Assembly (NCBI GenBank): GCA_009776385.1 | Contig: WRFT01000009.1 | Location: 1-16,354 of the forward strand | Reading direction: 5' to 3' | Length of the DNA stretch: 16,354 bases | Source: Clostridia bacterium | GTDB taxonomy: Bacteria; Bacillota; Clostridia; Christensenellales; Aristaeellaceae | Translations under genes and position numbers: made by a program | Shown here: in pieces, positions 9,001-15,727 of the stretch | Position numbering within the stretch: position 1 is the first letter of the stretch | Layout: the number at the start of each line of letters is the position of its first letter | The notes under the pieces: generated by a model | What the model was told of the DNA's origin: nothing | Databases searched by the model: none | What the model saw: the letters and a program-made list of their open reading frames with translations, nothing else

Positions 9001-10196
9001 CTGGCCATTTTATAGCAAGAATCACTGCCGCAGGCACTGCAATCGATATGCTGCTTTTCATAACTGGATTTACCTAATAATTCAAATGCCTCTCCTATAT
9101 CGCCATCGGTTATTGTCGGGAAGGTAGAATAGATAGGATTGTATTTTCTCAAGAATCGTGAAAAATCAAATGTCGCGTCGTATTTTTCGTATACCGCAAG
9201 ATAGTGCTCTCGTTTTCGGTCTTCGATTGCCTTTTTTCTGCGGGTATTCATTGTTTTATCTATCTCAAAAACATTTTGCCTATATAAAGCGGCAGGCCCT
9301 ACATTACAACCCTCAGCGCAGCTTAATACATCATATATATCGGGTAAAAACGCCACCGGCGTTTTAGCGTATTCGTCCAGCTTATCGTATAAGTCAAAAC
9401 CTTCCGCTTTTGCGATATGCAGCTTTTTTCCTATAAAATACTCAATGTTTTCCTTTAATCCTCCCGGTAACGGAAACAGGGAACCCAGCCCGCATGCTTC
9501 ATGGTCGAATCCGGTTTCTTCATCGGGAAAAACGATTGCGTTGTCTTTGATGTATTTGGCAAGCCCCGCAAAAGTAACGTTATATTCACCCAACCTTGTA
9601 TCTGTAAGCTCGGCTTTCTTAGAAATGCAGGGGGAAAGCAAAGCGATTCGGTCATTTATCCCCTGATAGGCTTTCATATATATCGAAGCGCAGCCTACCG
9701 GCCCATGTACAGGGGATAACCTGGGTAACAATTCCTGACGATAGGTTTCCAAGTAAGTGACAACCACCGGGCATGGTTGGGTTATAATAGGTAACGGCAT
9801 GTTTTTTTCTATATACTTTATATGTCCCCAAATACTGATGTCGGCGCCCAGCGAAACATCGTATATCTTATTGATGCCAAGCCGTTTTAAATAGGTGAAT
9901 AACTTTTTATACTCGGGGATATTCGTCCTGATGGCTGGCGCAACCATAAGCGATAGTGGCATGCCCTTAGATAAATCATCAAAAAACTGCGCGGTATCAT
10001 CCTCGAAATACCTCGCTTCGTGCTTGCATGCCGAAATACACCATCCGCAAGCGATACACTTGTCATAATCTATCTCAACTTTAATATTCCCGGCTTCATC
10101 CAAGCGGGTTAGGTTTGCCATTTCCATCGGACATTCACGTACACACCTGTTACAACCCGTACATAATTCGTTTTTTGACCCAACTATTTCAATCAA
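6099..10196 (-). CDS. Hydrogenase-like sensor hybrid histidine kinase (ferredoxin, H-cluster domain, FeS, PAS x3, kinase, two receivers)
   Basis: A 1365-residue soluble protein; no transmembrane segment is evident. Order: two [4Fe-4S] ferredoxin motifs (C12/15/18/22 and C47/50/53/57); an [FeFe]-hydrogenase-like domain (about 85-305) with the four H-cluster cysteines C142, C190, C293 and C297, the second in PCISKKAE; a FeS-type cluster motif (C386/389/394/411); three PAS-like regions (about 440-560, 570-695, 710-838); HisKA with H868; ATPase with N981/N985, DTGIG (1018-1022), GGTGLG (1047-1052); receiver 1 (D1111/D1112, D1156, K1207); receiver 2 (D1249/D1250, D1295, T1327, K1349). It probably senses H2 or cellular redox state, like group C sensory hydrogenases, and passes phosphate to a partner. 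The cysteine that precedes the first H-cluster ligand in catalytic enzymes is Pro141 here, arguing against turnover. The start is TTG (10194-10196), with AGGTGAG upstream and an in-frame TGA three codons before it, so no earlier start exists. First gene of the kinase operon. Confidence 0.9.
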   Translation of the reverse strand: MIEIVGSKNELCTGCNRCVRECPMEMANLTRLDEAGNIKVEIDYDKCIACGWCISACKHEARYFEDDTAQFFDDLSKGMPLSLMVAPAIRTNIPEYKKLFTYLKRLGINKIYDVSLGADISIWGHIKYIEKNMPLPIITQPCPVVVTYLETYRQELLPRLSPVHGPVGCASIYMKAYQGINDRIALLSPCISKKAELTDTRLGEYNVTFAGLAKYIKDNAIVFPDEETGFDHEACGLGSLFPLPGGLKENIEYFIGKKLHIAKAEGFDLYDKLDEYAKTPVAFLPDIYDVLSCAEGCNVGPAALYRQNVFEIDKTMNTRRKKAIEDRKREHYLAVYEKYDATFDFSRFLRKYNPIYSTFPTITDGDIGEAFELLGKSSYEKQHIDCSACGSDSCYKMARKIALGVNIPENCIVKSKEDAQAEHEDNMRAHEQLAEMEKTHEADERMRLVLDATPFGAHFWDKNLKMIDCNKAAVSLVKQTDKQELMKHFLDYSPEYQPDGQVSKETAIQSLQKAFVEGYLRVEWVHQALDGEIIPCEVTLVRVDYKNEQLLISYIRDLREQKQMIREIEAAQVTTSAMFDANPYINILFDSNFNVIDCNPAALRFLDFETKQDLVTGLMERIMQSTPALQSDGRFSSSLGEKLNTAAKDGYTKFETELIIKNESRILSVEFKKIPYKNSFAIVAYVFDMTDIYKREMELTRAHEQNKLQLTKLDMAIEASKVGLWEMEIVYDDPVNPTNVFIWSNEFRYILGYTDETDFPNLLCSWSDNIHPDDKERILDTFEKHIMDTTGKTPYDLEYRIRKKDGEYAYCRDAGVTLRDKNGVPIRVVGTLVDMTETKNILLDTDRQRIAAEAANKAKSNFLSTMSHEIRTPMNAIIGMTAIGKLSGDIKKKDEALTKIDGASKHLLGIINDVLDMSKIEADKFELSPASFNFEKMLQKIADVINLRVDERRQKFYVYIDKSIPRTLVGDDQRLAQVITNLLSNAVKFTPEEGMIRLDSTLLSEENGVCRLQISVEDTGIGITDEQKTRLFTSFEQAEASTTRKYGGTGLGLAITKRIVELMDGEVWVESEPGKGSKFIFTFVMKRSFDTETNLLDKNVNWSNIRIFVVDDEPEIREFFTVVADNLGIDCTIAKSGEEAVNMLEEDDNYNIYFLDWKLPGISGIELARQIQRKPLKNSIVTIFSSVDWNDIEDEAREAGVDKFLPKPLFPSVIVDVINACINTIAEAGDNDDAKHAVDYTGYTILLADDVEINREIVLALLEPTNLTVECAENGKQAVSMFERDPGKYHMIFMDIQMPEMDGYEATRQIRALPVKQAKTIPIIAMTANVFREDIEKSFEVGMNGHIGKPIAFEEVLKELRQYLR

Positions 10197-10292
10197 GCCT
10201 GCTCACCTCGTATATGAATATGGGTTGTAGCGGTATAACGATGCTTAGGGTGCTAATAAAACGAAAATTGCATGGGCTTTATAAGCTGAAAT

Positions 10293-10308
10293 TCACATAG
10301 ACACCTCC
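10293..10308 (-). promoter_or_regulatory. Shine-Dalgarno plus start-stop (ATGTGA) in the kinase operon leader
   Basis: On the minus strand GGAGG (10308-10304) is followed after 5 nt by ATG-TGA (10298-10293), a start codon directly followed by a stop. It lies in the predicted 5' leader about 100 nt before the TTG start of the hydrogenase-type kinase. It may be a ribosome standby or attenuating element, or chance. Confidence 0.3.
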
Positions 10309-10323
10309 GTGTGACGTTATGAG

Positions 10324-10352
10324 ATATTACTATATAAACTGATGAAAATCAA
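10324..10352 (-). promoter_or_regulatory. Predicted promoter of the kinase operon
   Basis: On the minus strand -35 TTGATT (10352-10347) is followed by a 17-bp spacer and -10 TAATAT (10329-10324). Transcription would start near 10317, giving a leader of about 120 nt before the TTG start of the hydrogenase-type kinase. The surrounding sequence is AT-rich, so other boxes are possible. Confidence 0.42.
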
Positions 10353-10422
10353 TCAGTCTTCGTCACCGGAATGTGAAATTATCATATATAATAGTATAGA
10401 CAGCTTACGAACGAATTAATCT

Positions 10423-10710
10423 TTAAAGCCGTCTTTCCCGAACCGTTACACGAACAGTATCTCCCGTCTGCTTACCGATTTTTGCCCGTATATCTTTGCG
10501 TATCCCAATGATGTAACAAACCGATCCGTCCGGGTTTTTTACACCCATATTAACGATGCTTCCGTCATAGGGTTCGCCGTTAAAAGTAGCATGGACGAAC
10601 ACGCGGCCTTTGCCGAATAGGGTCTTGATGTCAAAGGGAAACGCTGCATACGCGCCGTCTTGATCCGGTACTTTTTGGATGACGGCATCGAACTCATATG
10701 TTTTTGTCAT
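10423..10710 (-). CDS. DUF1905 domain protein
   Basis: A 95-residue small cytoplasmic protein, all of it one DUF1905 domain: an early phenylalanine-rich strand (YAAFPFDI), central GKGRVFVHATFNG and YDGSIVNMG, then the CYIIGIRKDIRAKIGKQTGDTVRVTV stretch near the end with the GD motif. The family is a small beta-barrel of unknown function, found alone or fused to YdeI-type domains. The ATG at 10710 has an AAGGAG site 5 nt upstream. It points the same way as the kinase operon, but 226 bp with a predicted promoter separate them, so it is probably its own unit. No function can be read from the context. Confidence 0.8.
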   Translation of the reverse strand: MTKTYEFDAVIQKVPDQDGAYAAFPFDIKTLFGKGRVFVHATFNGEPYDGSIVNMGVKNPDGSVCYIIGIRKDIRAKIGKQTGDTVRVTVRERRL

Positions 10711-11115
10711 AATCTCTCCTTAAGGATATTTTTCACCGCTCTAAACACCATATCCTTTTACGGTCTGTATTGAGACTTGCCATAATACTCCCCGAACTGT
10801 GCGTAAAATGATGCTCCATACCGCTATTTTAGCGTATTTATCGGCTTACGCAAGTCACTATTGTTTCCGTTGCTCACTACTTGCAATAAAGCGGATGATT
10901 CAATATGATTAGAAACGAAAAAATTGAAGGATTGAAGCGCTATCTCGATGGCAACCGTTAAGCTTTATTATAAAAAATGGATTAGCCGCCATACACAATA
11001 TGCATGGTTTGCTTTGATATTCCGGTTCGCTTTTTAGCATTCACCTCCGCGCATGCCTGCCGTAACGGTACGGATACGGGTTGGAAGATAGGGTTTACAA
11101 AAAGGAGGTATACCG
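10711..11115. other. Gene-free intergenic region between divergent genes
   Basis: About 400 bp between the DUF1905 gene (minus) and the secreted metallopeptidase gene (plus). A weak minus-strand promoter can be read: -35 TTGCGT (10853-10848), 16 bp, -10 TAAAAT (10831-10826). The -10 lies inside an inverted repeat CGCTA-TTT-TAGCG (10822-10834), which could be an operator. A second weak inverted repeat, GCAAGT/ACTTGC, is at 10850-10855 and 10879-10884. No convincing promoter was found for the plus-strand gene. An 18-codon open frame at 10905-10961 has no ribosome binding site. Confidence 0.4.
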
Positions 11116-13434
11116 GTGAAAAAAATACTGACGATACTCTTTACGGCTATCCTCGGCTTTTCCTGCTTGGCTATTTCCTGCAATACAATAAACGCATCTG
11201 CTAAAGAAGCGTCAGAGGTTGGTTCGCTTGTGGGGAAATACTCCCTGGTATCCTGGAAAAACGGAGAGGCGGAGTACATAGGTTTTTTATCGGAAGAGGG
11301 TATCAACACCATCGATTTATGTATCGAACTGCGGGTTGACGGAACCTACACATGGGATTTATCGGCTTTGGAAATGGGAGTGGACATAGGCACTTATCAA
11401 GTGACAAACCATTCAACACTTGTACTCGCCTATAGCGGCGGGGAGGATATTCTGGCCATAGACGGTGACAGGCTCATTTATCGGGAAGACGATTACGCTT
11501 TAACTTTCGCAAAGCAAAGGGAAGTGTTCGAGTCCGGCAATTCTCTGACGGATCACTTGGTCGGGGAATATGTCTTGATATATTGGGACGATGAAGGCGA
11601 GAATATGGTTGACCGTTTCGATTCTTTCGGCATTGATGCGAGTGCTGTCAATATCGTGCTGCGTGCCGACGGCACATATATCTGGGACTTAACAGCGTTG
11701 GGAATGGAGACGGAAAGGGGTAAATATACAAAAACCGGAGATGACACCCTTTTGCTTATATATGAAAACGGGATGGACAAACTGTATATCAATGGCAGCA
11801 CACTCTACCTGTATACAAGCGAAGGCGGCAGCATTATATTTGAAAAAACGAACTCACCCATACCGGTTCAATCGGAGCGTTGGGTCATGACCTACTGGAG
11901 GGATACGGGGAGTGAATCCTACACCCATGTATACTCCGATCAGCTTCGGGAACAAGGCATCGATACAGATGAAATCTACTTTGAGTTCAGAACCGACGAT
12001 ACATTCACGTTAAACCTGTCCGCAACACATGAATATGCGGGTATTCAATTGAACGGTCGTTATAAAGTACAGGGCAGTGAGAATACTGTATACTTTGATT
12101 GGTATGAATCCAACGACGCGGAAAACTTTAACCGCCCAAAACAAGCGGATTTGTTGGGAGACGGCGATTGGTTCGGCATCGTTTTACCTTCGCATATCGA
12201 TCAATGGGCGAATGCGTCTTTTAAAAAAACCATGCCAACACCCCCGTTCAGTTTTAAAGACAGCCTCCCCGCGTCGGCGCGCGGTGTTTATGCGTTAAGC
12301 GCGTGGCTATCTGAAGACGGTAATGAATATGATATGGATGAATTATTCGGCGGTTTACGATCCGACCTCGCTTATATCGATTTTCTGGATAACGGGCAAT
12401 TCTTGCTGTCTCTTCATGTATTAGAACCCGGTTTTTTCGCGTGGGGTACATACTGGATGGACGCCGATAAGGTTCACCTCGAATGGGAGGAAGATTGGGA
12501 TACCGAATACTTCCCGTTTCCGGCGGCCTTCGGTGATAGTAAAATCTATCTGCGTAATGCGGCATATGAGGTGCTCGTTTTTGATAAAAACTTCGGCGGT
12601 CAATACCCGGCGTCCGCTGTCTCTTACCGCGATGGATATTTTAACTCTCCCTTAGGCAGCGCAAAAACGCTGGACGGTACCGTTCTTGTGGTAAGCATAT
12701 ACGTATACAACGATGATACACCGCAATGGAGCGGCGAAGCGATGGCCGCGTTTCGCAAGTACCTGCAGTATTCCATGCAGTATCTGGAAGAAGCGGCATG
12801 CGAATACGGAAAGGAACTGCATTTTTATCAATACCAAACCGACAGGGGCAGCCAAGATCTCTTCTATACCATGAAACTTGAAGGCCGGTTGGCGGGCGGC
12901 GACGATTCCGATGAGTTAGTTCGAGCAACCCGTACGGAAATTGACAATTTTATTGAAAAGAACATCCCGTACCTTGAACTTGCCGATAAATACCGTACCA
13001 ATAATGTGACCTATGTGATATTTACGCCGGAGTTCGATCGCAGCTATGCTTGGCCTTACTATGCCGATTTTTCACGTTCAGAAGCGGCGGGGCGCTACCA
13101 CGAAAAATCCATTATTTTCGCCGGAACCAACTATGTGCTTGCTCACGAAATTTTGCATACATTCGGAGCGGTGGATTTATATCAAGAAGAAGGGAAACAA
13201 GCGAGACGGGATTTTTTCGGTGTAAGCAAGGAGCTTATGGAGTATATTGAAGAGCATTATCCGTTGGAGGTAATGAGGAGAACCCATATGCACACCCCTC
13301 AGTTATCGCCGTTCACCGCCTATAGGCTTGGCTGGCTGGACGATTTGCCGGAGTTGGTACAATTTCCAAAATTCAAGCTCCCCGGTAATATGCCGGGAAT
13401 CGTAGCTGAACATTCGTATATTCCAAAGAAGTGA
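11116..13434 (+). CDS. Secreted zinc metallopeptidase with four lipocalin-like repeats
   Basis: A 772-residue exported protein. GTG start at 11116, with AAAGGAGG 7 nt upstream. The signal peptide covers residues 1-29, with a cleavage site NASA-K; C22 in LAISC could instead be a weak lipobox. Four similar beta-rich repeats follow (about 37-133, 147-244, 254-371, 387-492). The first two are clearest: each starts LVGKY or LVGEY with a tryptophan shortly after, then LRxDGTYxWDLxAL, then a GxY. This looks like the lipocalin-like fold of exported Firmicute proteins. The C-terminal domain (about 515-772) carries HEILHTFGAVD at 677-687, the HExxHxxGxxD zinc site of metzincin-type peptidases, and a later SPFTAYRLGWL (731-741) like that of M6 (immune inhibitor A type) enzymes. 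It probably cleaves proteins outside the cell; the target is unknown and the family assignment within zincins is uncertain. Monocistronic; the next gene is convergent. Confidence 0.75.
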   Translation: MKKILTILFTAILGFSCLAISCNTINASAKEASEVGSLVGKYSLVSWKNGEAEYIGFLSEEGINTIDLCIELRVDGTYTWDLSALEMGVDIGTYQVTNHSTLVLAYSGGEDILAIDGDRLIYREDDYALTFAKQREVFESGNSLTDHLVGEYVLIYWDDEGENMVDRFDSFGIDASAVNIVLRADGTYIWDLTALGMETERGKYTKTGDDTLLLIYENGMDKLYINGSTLYLYTSEGGSIIFEKTNSPIPVQSERWVMTYWRDTGSESYTHVYSDQLREQGIDTDEIYFEFRTDDTFTLNLSATHEYAGIQLNGRYKVQGSENTVYFDWYESNDAENFNRPKQADLLGDGDWFGIVLPSHIDQWANASFKKTMPTPPFSFKDSLPASARGVYALSAWLSEDGNEYDMDELFGGLRSDLAYIDFLDNGQFLLSLHVLEPGFFAWGTYWMDADKVHLEWEEDWDTEYFPFPAAFGDSKIYLRNAAYEVLVFDKNFGGQYPASAVSYRDGYFNSPLGSAKTLDGTVLVVSIYVYNDDTPQWSGEAMAAFRKYLQYSMQYLEEAACEYGKELHFYQYQTDRGSQDLFYTMKLEGRLAGGDDSDELVRATRTEIDNFIEKNIPYLELADKYRTNNVTYVIFTPEFDRSYAWPYYADFSRSEAAGRYHEKSIIFAGTNYVLAHEILHTFGAVDLYQEEGKQARRDFFGVSKELMEYIEEHYPLEVMRRTHMHTPQLSPFTAYRLGWLDDLPELVQFPKFKLPGNMPGIVAEHSYIPKK

Positions 13435-13466
13435 GTTTACCGTGACACTGCTTTACAAAAAGGTTA

Positions 13467-13799
13467 TTATTCCGTAACCGGCCACCAAAACGCCGCCCAA
13501 AGGAAAGGCGTCCCCGCTTTTCCCCTCATTGTGTGCAGTTTGTTTGGCGGAATCTCTATCACATCACCCGGCTTCACTTCCGCTTCTTCACCGTCTACCA
13601 TGACCGTACCGGTTCCGCTAAAGACGATGTATATCTCATGGGTGGGGTGTTGATGCGTCTCCATCTCGCCGCCGTTTTCCAGATAACCGTAAGCGTGATC
13701 GAACGGCGCTTGAATATCCTCGGGAATCACGGGAAGTGCCAGAATGGTGCCTTCATGGGCAGGATACGCGGCGGTGCGATCGAATCGTGTTATTTTCAT
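13467..13799 (-). CDS. Small single-domain cupin protein
   Basis: A 110-residue cupin. Motif 1 is GGEMETHQHPTHEIYIVFSG, with the HxH and E metal ligands; motif 2 is PGDVIEIPPNKLHTM, with the third histidine. Metal binding therefore looks intact. The frame opens earlier, but the ATG at 13799 is chosen because GGAGG lies 8 nt upstream; a longer form would add 14 residues without a good site. Single-domain cupins of this kind include small isomerases, sugar-binding enzymes and metabolite-binding proteins; nothing nearby points to a substrate. It is convergent with the metallopeptidase gene (32 bp apart) and divergent from the LRR gene. Confidence 0.85.
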   Translation of the reverse strand: MKITRFDRTAAYPAHEGTILALPVIPEDIQAPFDHAYGYLENGGEMETHQHPTHEIYIVFSGTGTVMVDGEEAEVKPGDVIEIPPNKLHTMRGKAGTPFLWAAFWWPVTE

Positions 13800-13831
13800 G
13801 GCGTTGTCCTCCGTTCTGCTCATATGTTTTG

Positions 13832-13860
13832 AGCATATCATATCACAATATAAAAGACAA
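13832..13860 (-). promoter_or_regulatory. Possible promoter and inverted repeat upstream of the cupin gene
   Basis: Minus strand: -35 TTGTCT (13860-13855), 17 bp, -10 TATGCT (13837-13832) preceded by TG. A shifted -10, TATGAT (13842-13837), is also possible. The inverted repeat GCTCA-7 nt-TGAGC (13818-13834) overlaps the -10 and could bind a repressor. Confidence 0.35.
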
Positions 13861-13881
13861 ATTGAACGAACAGTTAGTCAA

Positions 13882-13910
13882 GTGACAGTTTGATATAATT
13901 TTGGTATAAT
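13882..13910 (+). promoter_or_regulatory. Strong extended -10 promoter of the LRR gene
   Basis: -35 GTGACA (13882-13887), spacer of exactly 17 bp, and a perfect TATAAT (13905-13910) preceded by TGG, an extended -10. Transcription would start near 13917, about 60 nt before the chosen ATG of the LRR gene. It is the best promoter match in the window. Confidence 0.72.
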
Positions 13911-13976
13911 CCATATAACTTATTTCATACGCGTATCATTTATCCGCAGCGGCATGTGGCAGGGGGAACGAGTCAA

Positions 13977-15680
13977 ATGCGTGAAAAGTATTTCTGCGTA
14001 AAACTACTGGCTGTATTCACCGTTTTTCTGGCGCTATTGATGGCAGCCGGAGCGGCCGAGGAAGAAAAGAGAAGTGGTAATTGGAAGTATGTTCTACTGG
14101 GTGATGGCGCGGTCATCACAGGCTATGTGAAGGAACCTCGGGGAAAAATAACCATTCCGAACAAGCTTGGTAAATACGCTGTAACGGCCATCGGCGACTA
14201 TGCATTCATGGATTGTAACCGTATCACCGGCCTGACCATTCCGGGCAGTGTGAAGAGCATTGGAAGAGAGGCGTTCAGCGGTTGCAGCGGCATTGCCGGT
14301 GTGACTATCAAGGAGGGTGTAGCGAGTATTGGGTTAGACGCATTCTGGGGATGCCTAAGCTTAACCAAAGTGGCCTTGCCGGCTAGTATAACGAGCATCC
14401 AAGGGAATCCATTTGAACGGTGTAACCTTACCTCCATTACGGTGGCAATTGAAAATCCGGTATTTGAGAGCATAGACGGCGTACTGTTAAACAGGCAGTT
14501 AAAAACGCTGGTTTCATACCCCAGGAATAAAAAAGGCAAGGATTACACCATTCCTGACGGCATCATATCCATAGGTGACTCCGCGTTCGCCTGTTGCTAT
14601 TTAACCGGTGAGTTATCTAGCGTGACAATCCCGCAGAGCGTTACAAGTATAGGCGACATGGCGTTCTATGTTTGTGATATCACTAGCGTGACCTTGCCGA
14701 GGGGGTTAACGCGTATCGGCAGGGGCGCGTTTATGAATTGCAAAAAACTGACAGGCCTGACGATTCCGGAAAGCGTGACAGAAATTGGTGATAACGCTTT
14801 TCTTGATTGTACAAGCCTTACATTAAGCATTTCGTTAGGCAGCTTCGCTGAAAAATACGCGAAATCTTACGGAATCCCGCATTATTTTACGGATGCGGGC
14901 GGGCAATGGAAGTATATGCTGGATGAAACCGGTGCGGTGATAAAGGGATATGTGGAAGAACCCGGCGGCGACTTGGTTATCCCAAGCGAGCTGGACGGAT
15001 ACCCGGTGACGGGCATTGGCCGCGTATTTGTGGGTTGCGGCCGTCTGACAGGCGTGACCATTCCGGGCAGTGTGATGGAAATTGGAAAAGAGGCATTTTG
15101 GCATTGTGACGGTTTGACTAACCTCACCTTCTCGGTGGGCATCAAAACAATCGGCGAGTCCGCTTTTGCCGATTGCGGCAGCTTAACTCATCTAACCCTT
15201 CCGGAGGGTGTTGAGTTCATTGACAGGGCTGCGTTCTACAATTGCGTCAGTCTGACAAGCGTCACACTCCCCGAAAGCATACTTGAAGTCGGTGCTGCCG
15301 CGTTTCGTCATTGCGCAAGCTTAACCGGCGTGATTATCCCACAGAGGGTGACAAACATCGGTTGGGGCGTTTTCCTCGGCTGCAGCGATTTAACCAACGT
15401 GACGATAATGGGAAACGTTACGGAAATTGGTAATTTCGCTTTTAGTGAGTGTATTAATTTAACCGGTATAACGCTCCCGGACAGCGTTACAGGCATCGGG
15501 AACTGGGCGTTTAAAGGCAATAAAAATATGGCGGCATTAAATATAACGGCAAGCGTAACATCCATTGGCGAAGATGCTTTTGCCGGCTGTGAGGGACTGT
15601 CCCTGGCCGTCATGCGGGGCAGTTATGCCGAGCAATACGCCAAGGATAACGGGATTCCATGCGTGGTTATAACGGAGTAA
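13977..15680 (+). CDS. Secreted BspA-like leucine-rich repeat protein (LRR_5)
   Basis: A 567-residue exported protein. The ATG at 13977 has AGGGGG about 10 nt upstream; a GTG seven codons earlier is in frame but has no good site. The signal peptide is about residues 1-26 (LALLMAAGA-AEE). The rest is repeats of about 23 residues of the TpLRR/BspA type, pattern LTxVTIPxSVTxIGxxAFxxC, about 20 in total. The protein has two similar modules. Each opens with a W-K-Y beta segment and GAVIxGYVxEP (residues 36-54 and 311-329) and ends in SFAEKYAKSYGIP or SYAEQYAKDNGIP (289-301, 549-561). Such proteins often mediate adhesion or surface binding in host-associated bacteria. No sorting signal or dockerin is seen, so it is likely released or held non-covalently. 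It ends 47 bp before the convergent hgcB gene. Confidence 0.88.
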   Translation: MREKYFCVKLLAVFTVFLALLMAAGAAEEEKRSGNWKYVLLGDGAVITGYVKEPRGKITIPNKLGKYAVTAIGDYAFMDCNRITGLTIPGSVKSIGREAFSGCSGIAGVTIKEGVASIGLDAFWGCLSLTKVALPASITSIQGNPFERCNLTSITVAIENPVFESIDGVLLNRQLKTLVSYPRNKKGKDYTIPDGIISIGDSAFACCYLTGELSSVTIPQSVTSIGDMAFYVCDITSVTLPRGLTRIGRGAFMNCKKLTGLTIPESVTEIGDNAFLDCTSLTLSISLGSFAEKYAKSYGIPHYFTDAGGQWKYMLDETGAVIKGYVEEPGGDLVIPSELDGYPVTGIGRVFVGCGRLTGVTIPGSVMEIGKEAFWHCDGLTNLTFSVGIKTIGESAFADCGSLTHLTLPEGVEFIDRAAFYNCVSLTSVTLPESILEVGAAAFRHCASLTGVIIPQRVTNIGWGVFLGCSDLTNVTIMGNVTEIGNFAFSECINLTGITLPDSVTGIGNWAFKGNKNMAALNITASVTSIGEDAFAGCEGLSLAVMRGSYAEQYAKDNGIPCVVITE

Positions 15681-15708
15681 GCGCGATACTGCATGGCTGT
15701 GTTCGCGC
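15681..15708. other. Hairpin between convergent genes
   Basis: GCGCGA (15681-15686) pairs with TCGCGC (15703-15708) around a 16-nt loop, directly after the LRR stop. No T-run follows on either strand, so a terminator role is doubtful. Confidence 0.25.
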
Positions 15709-15727
15709 ATCAAATATTGAACCTTTC

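Noticed and set aside
10387..10392. TATAAT on the plus strand
   Set aside because: No -35 at the right distance and no plus-strand gene for over 700 bp; it lies in AT-rich DNA.
10905..10961. 18-codon open frame beginning MIRNEKIEGLKRYL
   Set aside because: No ribosome binding site, no recognised family; could be a gene relic but cannot be supported.
13800..13841. Longer cupin with 14 extra N-terminal residues
   Set aside because: GGAGG lies just before the internal ATG at 13799, and the extension overlaps the likely promoter.
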